A stretch of DNA of 64,000 bases from Micromonospora sp. C31. GTDB lineage: Bacteria > Actinomycetota > Actinomycetes > Mycobacteriales > Micromonosporaceae. Position numbers and translations under genes: made by a program. Below the pieces are notes generated by a model, which was given only the letters and a program-made list of their open reading frames with translations, searched no databases and had not been told where the DNA came from. Within the stretch, counting starts at the first letter, position 1. Every line of letters starts with the position of its first letter. Location of the stretch: positions 205,976-269,975 of the forward strand of contig NZ_JAGPXN010000008.1 in the NCBI RefSeq assembly GCF_018070575.1, given 5' to 3'. Of this stretch, positions 34,337-42,357 are shown in pieces.

Positions 34337-35542
34337 TCATTCCGGTACGGGTGCCGGTCGGGCCCGCTGGGCCGCGCCCCGCTGCCGCAGCCAGCGCTTG
34401 AACCACGCGAAGTCGGGCAGCCGCGCCAGCATCGGCCCGGTCACCACGGTGATCAGCACGTACGCCGTCGCGAGCGCCGCCAGTTCCGGCTCGACGCTGC
34501 CGGCGGCCACCGCGAGGCCCGCGATGACGATGGAGAACTCACCCCGGGGCACGAGCGCCAGCCCCGCCCGCCACCGACCCGGCTCGGCGATGCCGACCCG
34601 ACGGGCGGCCAGGTAGCCGGTGAGCGTCTTCGTCCCCATGGTGACGATGGCCAGCGCGAGCGCGGGCAGCAGCACCGGCGGGATGTCCCGAGGGTCGGTG
34701 ACCAGACCGAAGAAGACGAAGAAGACCGCCGCGAAGAGGTCCCGAAGCGGCGTGAGCAGCTCCGTGGCGTGGTGCGCCACCGGCCCGGAGAGCGCGATGC
34801 CGACCAGGAACGCCCCGACCGCCGCCGACACCTGGAGCTTCGCCGCGATGCCGGCCACCAGCAGAGTCATCCCGAGTACGCCGAGCAGCAGCGCCTCCGG
34901 GTCCTTCGCCGACATCGCCGTGGAGATCAGGTTGCCGTACCGGATGGCGACCACCAGCACGAGCAGCACGGTGCCGACCGCGACGACGAGCGTGAGGCCA
35001 CCCTTGAGCAGGCCGCTGCCGGCGAGCACCGCCGTCAGCAGGGGCAGGTAGAACGCCATGGCCAGATCCTCGATCACCAGGATCGAGAGGATCACGGGGG
35101 TTTCCCGGTTGCCGAGGCGGCCCAGGTCGGAGAGGACCTTGGCGATCACTCCGGAGGAGGAGATCCAGGTGATGCCGGCGAGCACCAGAGCGCCGACCCA
35201 GCCCCACCCGAGCAGCAGCGCGAACGCCGCACCGGGCAGCGCGTTGAGCAGCCCGTCGATCAGGCCGGCGGGGGCGGCGGCGCGCAGGTTGCCGACGAGC
35301 TCGTTGGCCGAGTATTCCAGGCCGAGCATCACCAGCAGCAGGATCACGCCGATCTCGGCGCCGACCCCGAAGAACTCCTCACTGGCGTTGAGCGAGACCA
35401 GGCCACCGTGCCCGAAGGCGAGCCCGGCGAGCAGGTAGAGAGGGATCGGCGAGAGTCCGATCCGACGGCTCAGCCGGCCGAGGAGGCCGAGCAGGAACAG
35501 CAGTGCGCCGACTTCGACGAGCAGGGTCGTGGTCTCGTGCAT
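34337..35542 (-). CDS. khtU: K+/H+ antiporter membrane subunit (KhtU/CPA2 type)
   Basis: This 401-residue protein has about 12 membrane segments and the CPA2/Kef fold: LGLLGRLSRRIGLSPIPLYL near the N-terminus, ISSSGVIAKVL, and the ion-site region ILSILVIEDLAMAFYLPLL with the conserved aspartate. LVPRGEFSIVIAG is also typical. There is no C-terminal TrkA-N domain, so regulation falls to the separate TrkA-C protein whose gene ends 7 nt upstream. The pair matches the KhtTU potassium/proton efflux system. Confidence 0.85.
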   Translation of the reverse strand: MHETTTLLVEVGALLFLLGLLGRLSRRIGLSPIPLYLLAGLAFGHGGLVSLNASEEFFGVGAEIGVILLLVMLGLEYSANELVGNLRAAAPAGLIDGLLNALPGAAFALLLGWGWVGALVLAGITWISSSGVIAKVLSDLGRLGNRETPVILSILVIEDLAMAFYLPLLTAVLAGSGLLKGGLTLVVAVGTVLLVLVVAIRYGNLISTAMSAKDPEALLLGVLGMTLLVAGIAAKLQVSAAVGAFLVGIALSGPVAHHATELLTPLRDLFAAVFFVFFGLVTDPRDIPPVLLPALALAIVTMGTKTLTGYLAARRVGIAEPGRWRAGLALVPRGEFSIVIAGLAVAAGSVEPELAALATAYVLITVVTGPMLARLPDFAWFKRWLRQRGAAQRARPAPVPE

Positions 35543-35549
35543 CCGCGCC

Positions 35550-36050
35550 TCAGCCGTCCGGGTCGCTGTCGGCGAGGATGGCTGTGACGCCGTCGAGGCC
35601 CCGGCGGGTCCCGACCACGACCACCACGTCGCCGCTCGCGAAGCGGAAGGACGGCTCCGGCGAGACCATCACCTCGCCCCCGCGCAGCACCGCCACGATC
35701 GAGGCGCCCGTGCGGGTCCGTGCCTTGGTGTCGCCGAGCCTCCGGTTGACGTACTTGGACCCGGCCGGAATGGCGATCTGTTCGGTGAGCAGCCCGGCGG
35801 CCTGCTCGCGTAGGCCGGAGAGCTGGCCGAGCATCAGGGACGCGCCGAGGATGTCGGCGAGGGCCTCCGCCTCGTCGTCGGTCAGCGGTATGTCGTGCTG
35901 ACATGAGTCGGGATCGTCCGGGTCGTACAGGACGAGGTCACGGCGGCCATTGCGGTGGGAGACGACGCCGAGGCGGCGGCCGGATTCCGTCAGCAGATCG
36001 TGACGGACCCCGATGCCAGGCAGGGCGGTCTGTTCGACACGTACGCGCAC
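35550..36050 (-). CDS. khtT: TrkA-C-domain regulatory subunit (KhtT-like)
   Basis: From the GTG at 36050 the protein has 166 residues; an upstream in-frame GTG at 36077 is possible. The N-terminal part (EQTALPGIGVRHDLLTESGR) and a C-terminal RCK_C/TrkA-C fold (GASIVAVLRGGEVMVSPEPS, FASGDVVVVVGTRRGL) are those of KhtT, the soluble subunit that gates KhtU, by cyclic di-AMP or pH in characterised systems. It is in an operon with khtU and divergent from clpB. Confidence 0.82.
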   Translation of the reverse strand: MRVRVEQTALPGIGVRHDLLTESGRRLGVVSHRNGRRDLVLYDPDDPDSCQHDIPLTDDEAEALADILGASLMLGQLSGLREQAAGLLTEQIAIPAGSKYVNRRLGDTKARTRTGASIVAVLRGGEVMVSPEPSFRFASGDVVVVVGTRRGLDGVTAILADSDPDG

Positions 36051-36199
36051 GGCCGTCAGGCTACTCCCCGCCGCCACCTGCGGACCTGGCTGACGGAGGC
36101 GTTCCGCTCCGTGACCTGTCAGCGCTTCTCCGCCCCGGCATGCCGCTGCGGAGTTCGGCCGTCGCCGATGATGAGTGTGATCCAGCTCACGTCATCAGG

Positions 36200-36220
36200 G
36201 TTGAGCGGAATAGGCTCAAC
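36200..36220 (+). promoter_or_regulatory. HAIR operator (HspR site) upstream of clpB
   Basis: GTTGAGC (36200-36206) and GCTCAAC (36214-36220) are perfect inverted arms around a 7-bp spacer, the HAIR geometry. The site is 46 nt before the clpB start and about 150 nt before khtT on the other strand. With hspR in this window, clpB joins the same heat-shock regulon as dnaK. Confidence 0.85.
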
Positions 36221-36265
36221 TCTGGTTGTGTCCTTCTCAGTGGACACGCCGATCCGGGGGAGCCC

Positions 36266-38857
36266 ATGAACACGGAACGTCTCACCACCAAGAGCCGCGA
36301 GGCCATCACCGGTGCCGTCGCGCTGGCGAACCAGCGCGGGCACGCCACCGTGGAGCCCTGGCACCTGCTGCTGTCACTGCTGGACACCGAGGGTTCGACC
36401 GCCGCCGGCCTGCTGCGCGCCGTCGGGGCCGACCCCGCCGAGCTGCGCCGGGTCGCCCAGCGCTCGGTCGACAACCTGCCCGCCGCGCGGGGCTCCAGCA
36501 TCGCCGAGCCGACCCTGGCCCGGGAGTTCGTCAACGCCATCGGGGCCGCCGAGCAGATCGCCCGGCCGATCGGCGACGAATACACCTCCACCGAACACCT
36601 GCTCGCCGGCCTGGCCCGCGTCGGCGGCGCGGTGTCCGGCGCGCTCAAGTCCGCCGGCGTCACCGAGGAGACGCTGGTCGCCGCCTTCCCGTCGGTGCGC
36701 GGCGGGGACCGCCGGGTCACCAGCGCCGACCCCGAGCAGACCTACCAGGCCCTGGCCAAGTACGGCGTGGACCTGACCGCCAGTGCCCGCGACGGCAAGA
36801 TCGACCCGGTCATCGGCCGGGACTCGGAGATCCGCCGGGTGATCCAGGTGCTGTCCCGGCGGACCAAGAACAACCCGGTGCTCATCGGTGAGCCGGGCGT
36901 CGGCAAGACCGCCATCGTGGAGGGCCTGGCCCAGCGGATCGTCGCCGGCGACGTGCCCGAGTCGCTGCGGGACAAGAAGCTCGTCTCGCTCGACCTCGGG
37001 GCGATGGTCGCCGGCGCCTCCTACCGGGGCCAGTTCGAGGAGCGGCTGAAGTCCGTCCTGGAGGAGATCAAGAACTCCGACGGCCAGGTCATCACCTTCC
37101 TCGACGAGCTGCACACCGTCGTCGGCGCCGGCAAGGGCGAGGGCTCGATGGACGCCGGCAACATGCTCAAGCCGATGCTGGCCCGCGGTGAGCTGCGGAT
37201 GGTCGGCGCGACCACGCTGGACGAGTACCGCGAGCACATCGAGAAGGACCCGGCCCTGGAGCGCCGCTTCCAGCCGGTGCTGGTCGGCGAGCCGACCATC
37301 GAGGACACCATCGGCATCCTGCGCGGCCTGAAGGAACGCTACGAGGTGCACCACGGCGTACGGATCACCGACGCCGCCCTGGTCGCCGCCGCGTCCCTGT
37401 CGGACCGCTACATCACGGACCGCTTCCTGCCGGACAAGGCGATCGACCTGGTTGACGAGTCCGCGTCCCGGCTGCGAATGGAGATCGACTCCCGGCCGGT
37501 CGAGGTGGACGAGATCGAGCGGGCGGTGCGCCGACTGGAGATCGAGGAGATGGCGCTGGCCAAGGAACCGGACGCCGCCTCCGCCGAGCGGCTGGAGCGG
37601 CTGCGCAAGGAACTGGCCGACAAGCGCGAGCAGCTCACCGCGCTGTCGGAGCGCTGGCAGCTGGAGAAGAGCCACATCAGCAAGCTCTCCACCGCGAAGG
37701 AGGAGCTGGAGCGGCTCGGCGGCGAGGCCGAGCGGGCCGAGCGCGACGGCGAGCTGGAGCGTGCCGCCGAGCTGCGCTACGGCCGGATCCCCGCCCTCAA
37801 GGTCGAGCTGAAGCAGGCTGAGGAGGAGCTGGCCCGGCTCCAGGCCGAGGGCGCGATGCTCAAGGAGGAGGTCGGCGCCGACGACATCGCCGCCGTGGTC
37901 GCCTCCTGGACCGGCATCCCCGCCGGCCGGCTGCTGGAGGGCGAGACCGCCAAGCTGCTGCGGATGGAGGATTCGCTCGGCGCCCGGGTGGTCGGTCAGG
38001 CCGAGGCGGTCGGCTCGGTCTCCGACGCGGTCCGCCGCGCCCGCGCCGGCGTCGCCGACCCCGACCGCCCGACCGGCAGCTTCCTGTTCCTCGGCCCGAC
38101 CGGTGTCGGCAAGACCGAGCTGGCCAAGGCGCTCGCCGAGTTCCTCTTCGACGACGAGCGGGCGATGGTCCGCATCGACATGAGCGAGTACGGCGAGAAG
38201 CACTCCGTCGCCCGGCTCGTCGGCGCCCCGCCCGGCTACGTCGGCTACGAGGAGGGCGGCCAGCTCACCGAGGCGGTGCGCCGCCGGCCGTACTCGGTGA
38301 TCCTGCTGGACGAGGTCGAGAAGGCCCACCCGGACGTCTTCGACATCCTGCTCCAGGTGCTCGACGACGGCCGGCTCACGGACGGGCAGGGCCGCACGGT
38401 GGACTTCCGCAACGCCATCCTGATCCTCACCTCCAACCTGGGCTCGTCGGTGATCGGCGACCTGACGCTGGCCGAGGAGCAGCGTCGCGAGGGCGTCCTC
38501 GCGGTGGTCCGCTCGCACTTCAAGCCGGAGTTCCTCAACCGCCTCGACGACATCGTGGTCTTCGCCGCGCTGCACGGCGACGACCTGCGGGCCATCGTCG
38601 ACATCCAGCTGACGCGGATGCGGAAGCGGCTCGCCGACCGCCGCCTCGGCCTGGAGATCACCGAGCCCGCCCGGCTCTGGCTCGCCGAGCACGGCTACGA
38701 CCCGATCTACGGCGCCCGCCCGCTGCGTCGCCTGGTCCAGACGGCGATCGGCGACCAACTCGCCAAGGCGCTCCTGTCGGGTCAGATCCGCGACGGCGAC
38801 ACGGTCAAGGTCGACCTGGCGGACAGCAAGGAGGCCCTGGCGGTATCGGCGGCCTGA
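36266..38857 (+). CDS. clpB: Disaggregase ClpB (Hsp100)
   Basis: This 863-residue protein has an N-terminal Clp domain (residues 1-145), a first AAA+ domain with GEPGVGKT at about 208, and a coiled-coil middle domain (about 405-525). The second AAA+ domain has [19 protein letters not shown] near 610, the pore-type [12 protein letters not shown], and a C-terminal [11 protein letters not shown]. It extracts polypeptides from aggregates with DnaK/DnaJ/GrpE, whose genes lie just upstream. The middle domain distinguishes it from ClpC and ClpA. Controlled by the HAIR site. Confidence 0.97.
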   Translation: MNTERLTTKSREAITGAVALANQRGHATVEPWHLLLSLLDTEGSTAAGLLRAVGADPAELRRVAQRSVDNLPAARGSSIAEPTLAREFVNAIGAAEQIARPIGDEYTSTEHLLAGLARVGGAVSGALKSAGVTEETLVAAFPSVRGGDRRVTSADPEQTYQALAKYGVDLTASARDGKIDPVIGRDSEIRRVIQVLSRRTKNNPVLIGEPGVGKTAIVEGLAQRIVAGDVPESLRDKKLVSLDLGAMVAGASYRGQFEERLKSVLEEIKNSDGQVITFLDELHTVVGAGKGEGSMDAGNMLKPMLARGELRMVGATTLDEYREHIEKDPALERRFQPVLVGEPTIEDTIGILRGLKERYEVHHGVRITDAALVAAASLSDRYITDRFLPDKAIDLVDESASRLRMEIDSRPVEVDEIERAVRRLEIEEMALAKEPDAASAERLERLRKELADKREQLTALSERWQLEKSHISKLSTAKEELERLGGEAERAERDGELERAAELRYGRIPALKVELKQAEEELARLQAEGAMLKEEVGADDIAAVVASWTGIPAGRLLEGETAKLLRMEDSLGARVVGQAEAVGSVSDAVRRARAGVADPDRPTGSFLFLGPTGVGKTELAKALAEFLFDDERAMVRIDMSEYGEKHSVARLVGAPPGYVGYEEGGQLTEAVRRRPYSVILLDEVEKAHPDVFDILLQVLDDGRLTDGQGRTVDFRNAILILTSNLGSSVIGDLTLAEEQRREGVLAVVRSHFKPEFLNRLDDIVVFAALHGDDLRAIVDIQLTRMRKRLADRRLGLEITEPARLWLAEHGYDPIYGARPLRRLVQTAIGDQLAKALLSGQIRDGDTVKVDLADSKEALAVSAA

Positions 38858-38868
38858 GGCCCGCCCCC

Positions 38869-38930
38869 GTCGATCGAGAGGTTCGCGTCGCGGCAGCGCC
38901 ACCGTCGACGGCGCGAAACTCTTGATCGAC
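38869..38930 (+). terminator. Imperfect inverted repeat after clpB
   Basis: Arms 38869-38887 and 38912-38930 are complementary at 17 of 19 positions around a 24-nt centre. It starts 11 nt after the clpB stop, so it may terminate clpB transcription. Confidence 0.5.
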
Positions 38931-38967
38931 AGGGTGGGTCGGGCTGCGACGGGGAAGGAACAGGGGC

Positions 38968-39348
38968 ATGTTCGGGATCGGGAAGAAGCGGGACCGGGAG
39001 ATCGAGTCGGCCCTCGACGAGCTGCGGGGGGCCGACACGGTGGCGTTCGGCGGGGTGGGCATCGCCGGCACGCTGCTGCCGGTGACCGAGGCGTACCGGC
39101 GGGTGGAGGCGGCGCTCGCCGACGACCCCGAGGGCGTACGCGGGGAACTCGACCGGCTCCTCGCCGAGGCGACCCCGGCCGGCCGCGTCTACGCCGCCAC
39201 GCTGCTGGAGCGCGCCGACCCGTCGACCGGGCGGGCCGCCTGGACCGCGCTGGGCGACGACCCGGCCGAGTTCGGCACCTTCACCGGCTGCGTCATGGGC
39301 CGCACCACCCTGCGCGACTACACCGCCGAGCACCTATCCCGAGGCTGA
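38968..39348 (+). CDS. Conserved hypothetical protein
   Basis: This 126-residue protein starts at an ATG preceded by GGGGAAGGAACAGGGGC. Its helical sequence includes IESALDELRGADTVAFGGVG, VTEAYRRVEAALADDPEGVR and GRVYAATLLERADPSTGRAA, recalling HEAT-like helical hairpins. There is no membrane segment or known active site, and the family is not recognised. It stands alone between clpB and the DUF4178 operon. Confidence 0.6.
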   Translation: MFGIGKKRDREIESALDELRGADTVAFGGVGIAGTLLPVTEAYRRVEAALADDPEGVRGELDRLLAEATPAGRVYAATLLERADPSTGRAAWTALGDDPAEFGTFTGCVMGRTTLRDYTAEHLSRG

Positions 39349-39545
39349 CCCCCCGGCGTCCGGTATCAGCCCCGAGGCCGCATCGGCGTCCGGGAGCTTC
39401 GCCGAGGAACACGCCCGGAACAGTCCCGAAGGGTCGCAAGGGGCGGTACGCCAGGTGACCGTGCACTCACTCAGGCGACAACCTGTTTCCCCAGGTGCGC
39501 GGGGTTGTTACCGTCTCCGCCGACATACCTGGGGAGGTGGTCGGT

Positions 39546-40172
39546 GTGAACGGAACGATCGCGTACCTGCTGGCGGCGGTGGGCTGTCTGGCCGGCGTGG
39601 CCGGGGTGGTGGTCGCCGCGGTGGCCGTGAGCCGGGCGCGTTCCCGCCCGCAACAACGGGCCAAGGGACCGGGCGACCCGCTGCGGGACCGGGACGCCGA
39701 CGCGCTGCGCGGCGACCCGCGCCGCCTGAAGCCCGGCGACATCGTCGAGATCCGGGGCACCTCGTACGCGGTGCGCGGCTCGATCCGCCTCGTCGAGGGC
39801 GGCTGGAGCTGGGTGGAGCACCTGCTCGACGACGCGGGTGGCGTGCGCCGCTGGCTTTCCGTCGAGGAGGACCCGGAGCTGGAGCTGGTGCTCTGGGGGG
39901 CCGAGCAGGGCGCCACCGTCACCCCCGGCGCCCCGACGATCGACTTCGCCGGCCGCCGCTACAACTGGAACGAGTCCGGCCAGGCGCGCTACACCGCCGT
40001 CGGCAACACCGGCCTCGACCCGACCGGCTCCATGCGGTACCACGACTACCAGGCGCCCGGCGGCGCCCGGCTCTCCTTCGAGGCGTACGGCGAGGCGGGC
40101 TGGGAGGTGGCGCTCGGCGAGCTGCTGCACCGCGGCGACGTGATGATCTACCCGCAGTCCGAGGTGGGCTGA
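39546..40172 (+). CDS. DUF4178-domain membrane protein, first gene of a polyamine-type operon
   Basis: This 208-residue protein starts at the GTG at 39546 with GGGGAGG about 7 nt upstream; the frame is open further back without support. One N-terminal membrane helix (AYLLAAVGCLAGVAGVVVAA) is followed by a cytoplasmic beta-rich DUF4178 domain: LKPGDIVEIRGTSYAVRGSI, GWSWVEHLLDDAGG and a C-terminal GEAGWEVALGELLHRGDV. The family accompanies spermidine-synthase-like genes and has no assigned chemistry. Its stop overlaps the next ATG (TGATG). Confidence 0.8.
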   Translation: MNGTIAYLLAAVGCLAGVAGVVVAAVAVSRARSRPQQRAKGPGDPLRDRDADALRGDPRRLKPGDIVEIRGTSYAVRGSIRLVEGGWSWVEHLLDDAGGVRRWLSVEEDPELELVLWGAEQGATVTPGAPTIDFAGRRYNWNESGQARYTAVGNTGLDPTGSMRYHDYQAPGGARLSFEAYGEAGWEVALGELLHRGDVMIYPQSEVG

Positions 40173-40678
40173 TGCTCGTCACCCTCGACGCCCCGTACGT
40201 GGACACCAGCGCCGCCGACCTCAGTCTCGCGCTCGACGACGTCGAGCGGCCCGCGCTGCACGTGCTCGACCTCGACCTGCCCGGTGGTGTCCGGCTGCGG
40301 CTGCGGCTGCTCGGCGCCTCGCACCAGGTGGTCCTGCGCGCGCCCGGCGCCGCGCTGACCGAGACGGTCGCCTGCCTGCCGGGCCGCCCACCCGAGCTGC
40401 CCGGGACGGCGCGGGACGAGGCGAGCGGCTACCACTTCACCGCGACCGTGCTGCGGCCCGCCGGAGCGGGGCTGAGCGAGCAGGTCGCCGCCCTCCGCGC
40501 CGACCTGGCCGGGGACCCGTACGCGCTGGTGGGTGTGTTCCCCGGCGACGTGGACGCGGTGACCGCGCTGGCGGTCCGCCCCGATCCGCCGGCCGGCACC
40601 CTCGCCTGGCGCACCTGGCACGCGTATCCCCAGACCAACGAACTGGTCCTGACCGAGACGGTGGTGGCGCTGCGATGA
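40172..40678 (+). CDS. DUF2617-family protein
   Basis: This 168-residue soluble protein has no membrane segment. It opens MLVTLDAPYVDTSAADLSLA, then LGASHQVVLRAPGAALTET and later DEASGYHFTATVLRPAG, where DUF2617 members have conserved His and Tyr residues. The C-terminus WRTWHAYPQTNELVLTETVV is also typical. It couples at both ends by short overlaps (TGATG upstream, ATGA downstream), so it is made in fixed ratio with its neighbours. Function unknown. Confidence 0.75.
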   Translation: MLVTLDAPYVDTSAADLSLALDDVERPALHVLDLDLPGGVRLRLRLLGASHQVVLRAPGAALTETVACLPGRPPELPGTARDEASGYHFTATVLRPAGAGLSEQVAALRADLAGDPYALVGVFPGDVDAVTALAVRPDPPAGTLAWRTWHAYPQTNELVLTETVVALR

Positions 40679-41100
40679 CGTACCGACGCTGGTTCGTGTT
40701 GGGGGTGGCGTTCGCCGTCATCGGCGCCCTGGTCGCCGCCTTCGCCGTCTTCTACGGCAGCTTCTCGCCGCGCGGCTACGTGGAGGACAAGTACACGCGC
40801 GCGGCGAGCCGGGACATCGGCCGCAACGCCGTCGCCTACACCTCGCCCCGCTCGCCGAGCCAGGTGGCGAAGGAGGTCACCGACGCGTGGCAGCCGGCCG
40901 ACCAGTACGTCGACGGCAGCGGCGTCTACCTGCGCTACGACGACGACTCGGTGGTGATCCTGCCGATCGCCGCCGGCTCGGTGATCCTGCTGGAGCGCAT
41001 GAGCACCGCCTACCCCCGCTACCACTCCACGGTCGGCTCCCACTGGGGCTGGGGCCGTGGCAGCACCGTCCGGGGCGGCGGCCCCGGCAGCGGCAAGTGA
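40675..41100 (+). CDS. DUF4247-family membrane protein
   Basis: This 141-residue protein starts in the ATGA overlap. One N-terminal membrane helix (WFVLGVAFAVIGALVAAFAV) anchors an extracytoplasmic domain with YVEDKYTRAASRDIGRNAVA and a basic/aromatic region RYHSTVGSHWGWGRGSTVRG. This single-anchor architecture is typical of DUF4247. It lies in the middle of the six-gene operon; the next start is 32 nt downstream. Confidence 0.75.
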   Translation: MTYRRWFVLGVAFAVIGALVAAFAVFYGSFSPRGYVEDKYTRAASRDIGRNAVAYTSPRSPSQVAKEVTDAWQPADQYVDGSGVYLRYDDDSVVILPIAAGSVILLERMSTAYPRYHSTVGSHWGWGRGSTVRGGGPGSGK

Positions 41101-41131
41101 CGCACCGACCCCCCTCAACCTGGAGCCTCCT

Positions 41132-41554
41132 GTGCAGACCCTGGTCACCGATCTGCTGGTCACCCTCGCCTACGGGGCGGTCGGCGTCCTGCTGATGGGC
41201 ATCGGCTACGTCCTGGTGGACCTCGCCACCCCCGGCCGGCTCAACCAGCTGATCTGGACCGAGCGCAACCGCAACGCCGCGCTGTTGCTCGCCTCCAACC
41301 TGGCTGGCGTCGGCATCATCGTGGTCGCCGCGATCGCCGCCAGCGACGACGACTTCGTGCTCGGCATCGTCGGCGCGTCCGCGTACGGGATCCTCGGTCT
41401 GGTGATCATGGCGGCGGCCTTCGTGCTGCTCGACGTGGCCACGCCGGGCAAGCTCGGCGAGATCCTGGTCGACCAGCAGCCGCACCCGGCGGTCTGGGTC
41501 TCCGCCGTCGTGCACCTCGCCACCGGCGCGATCATCGCCGCCGCCATCAGCTGA
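41132..41554 (+). CDS. DUF350 (YjfL-like) membrane protein
   Basis: This 140-residue protein starts at the GTG at 41132 with TGGAG about 7 nt upstream. Four membrane helices form two similar halves, each ending in a characteristic segment: YVLVDLATPGRLNQLIW and FVLLDVATPGKLGEILVDQ. The internal duplication is the mark of DUF350. Relatives occur in the E. coli yjfIJKLMC stress cluster with a PspA-like protein and a glutathionylspermidine-synthase-like enzyme. Its stop overlaps the next ATG by one base. Confidence 0.85.
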   Translation: MQTLVTDLLVTLAYGAVGVLLMGIGYVLVDLATPGRLNQLIWTERNRNAALLLASNLAGVGIIVVAAIAASDDDFVLGIVGASAYGILGLVIMAAAFVLLDVATPGKLGEILVDQQPHPAVWVSAVVHLATGAIIAAAIS

Positions 41555-42357
41555 TGGCGGCGACGAGGCCCACCGCGAAGCCCGCCGCCAGCGCGTGGCA
41601 GGGCGTCGCGGTCATCGGTGCGTTCGTGATGGTCTGCGGATTCTGCGCCGCCAGCCCGTGGGCCAACGACGACGGCAGCACCGTGGTGCCCCCGCCCACG
41701 GCCACCGAGCGGACCGACACCGTGCCGCTGCTCGCCCGGGCGGCGGAGAGCCAGGGCATCTGCTACGGCTGGCAGTTGGAGGAGCGCTACGCCGCGGTCG
41801 TCAACGTCGGCTCGAACCTCGGCGACGGCGTCTCCGTCGAGGACGACCCGGCATGCCCCCGCTGGGTGCGGGTCGTCGGAGACATCAGATACACCGCACA
41901 GAGCAGCGAGTCCGAGGACCACGCCTACGTCACCGTCGAAGGCTCGGCGGACTTCCGGCCGGCGGACCTGCGCGCCGTCGCGCGGAACCTGGAACGGTTC
42001 GGCCTGACCGGCGACGTGTTCCTCGACGACCCGGGCTGGGCGATCACCCGGGCTGCCGTCAGCCTGCCACTGCTCGTCGCCGAGCAGGGCCTCGCCGACC
42101 CGGCGCCGGTGGCGACCGCCGAACCGTCGACCCCGCCGACCGCACTGCCCGACGCCGGCAGCGACTTCTGGCGGGACCGCTGGGGCTACGTCCTCGCCGT
42201 GGCCGGCCTGCTCCTGGTCACCGGGCTGCTGGTCGCCGCCGGCTGCTGGCAGCGCGGCCGTCAGCGCCGCAGGGAGGCCGAACGGCGGGGGGCCGCGCGG
42301 ACCAAGGACCTCCGGACCGACCGGCAGGCCGCCGGGCGTACGCCGGAGGGCCGGTGA
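41554..42357 (+). CDS. Membrane protein of unknown function within the polyamine-type operon
   Basis: This 267-residue protein has membrane helices at about 16-34 and 210-228. The ~170-residue part between them is extracytoplasmic, with CYGWQLEERYAAVVNVGSNL and three Cys in total after the first helix. A basic cytoplasmic tail (QRGRQRRREAERRGAARTKD) follows. No family is recognised. Overlaps at both ends (TGATG and GTGA) show that it belongs to the operon and is probably part of the same membrane complex. Confidence 0.7.
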   Translation: MAATRPTAKPAASAWQGVAVIGAFVMVCGFCAASPWANDDGSTVVPPPTATERTDTVPLLARAAESQGICYGWQLEERYAAVVNVGSNLGDGVSVEDDPACPRWVRVVGDIRYTAQSSESEDHAYVTVEGSADFRPADLRAVARNLERFGLTGDVFLDDPGWAITRAAVSLPLLVAEQGLADPAPVATAEPSTPPTALPDAGSDFWRDRWGYVLAVAGLLLVTGLLVAAGCWQRGRQRRREAERRGAARTKDLRTDRQAAGRTPEGR

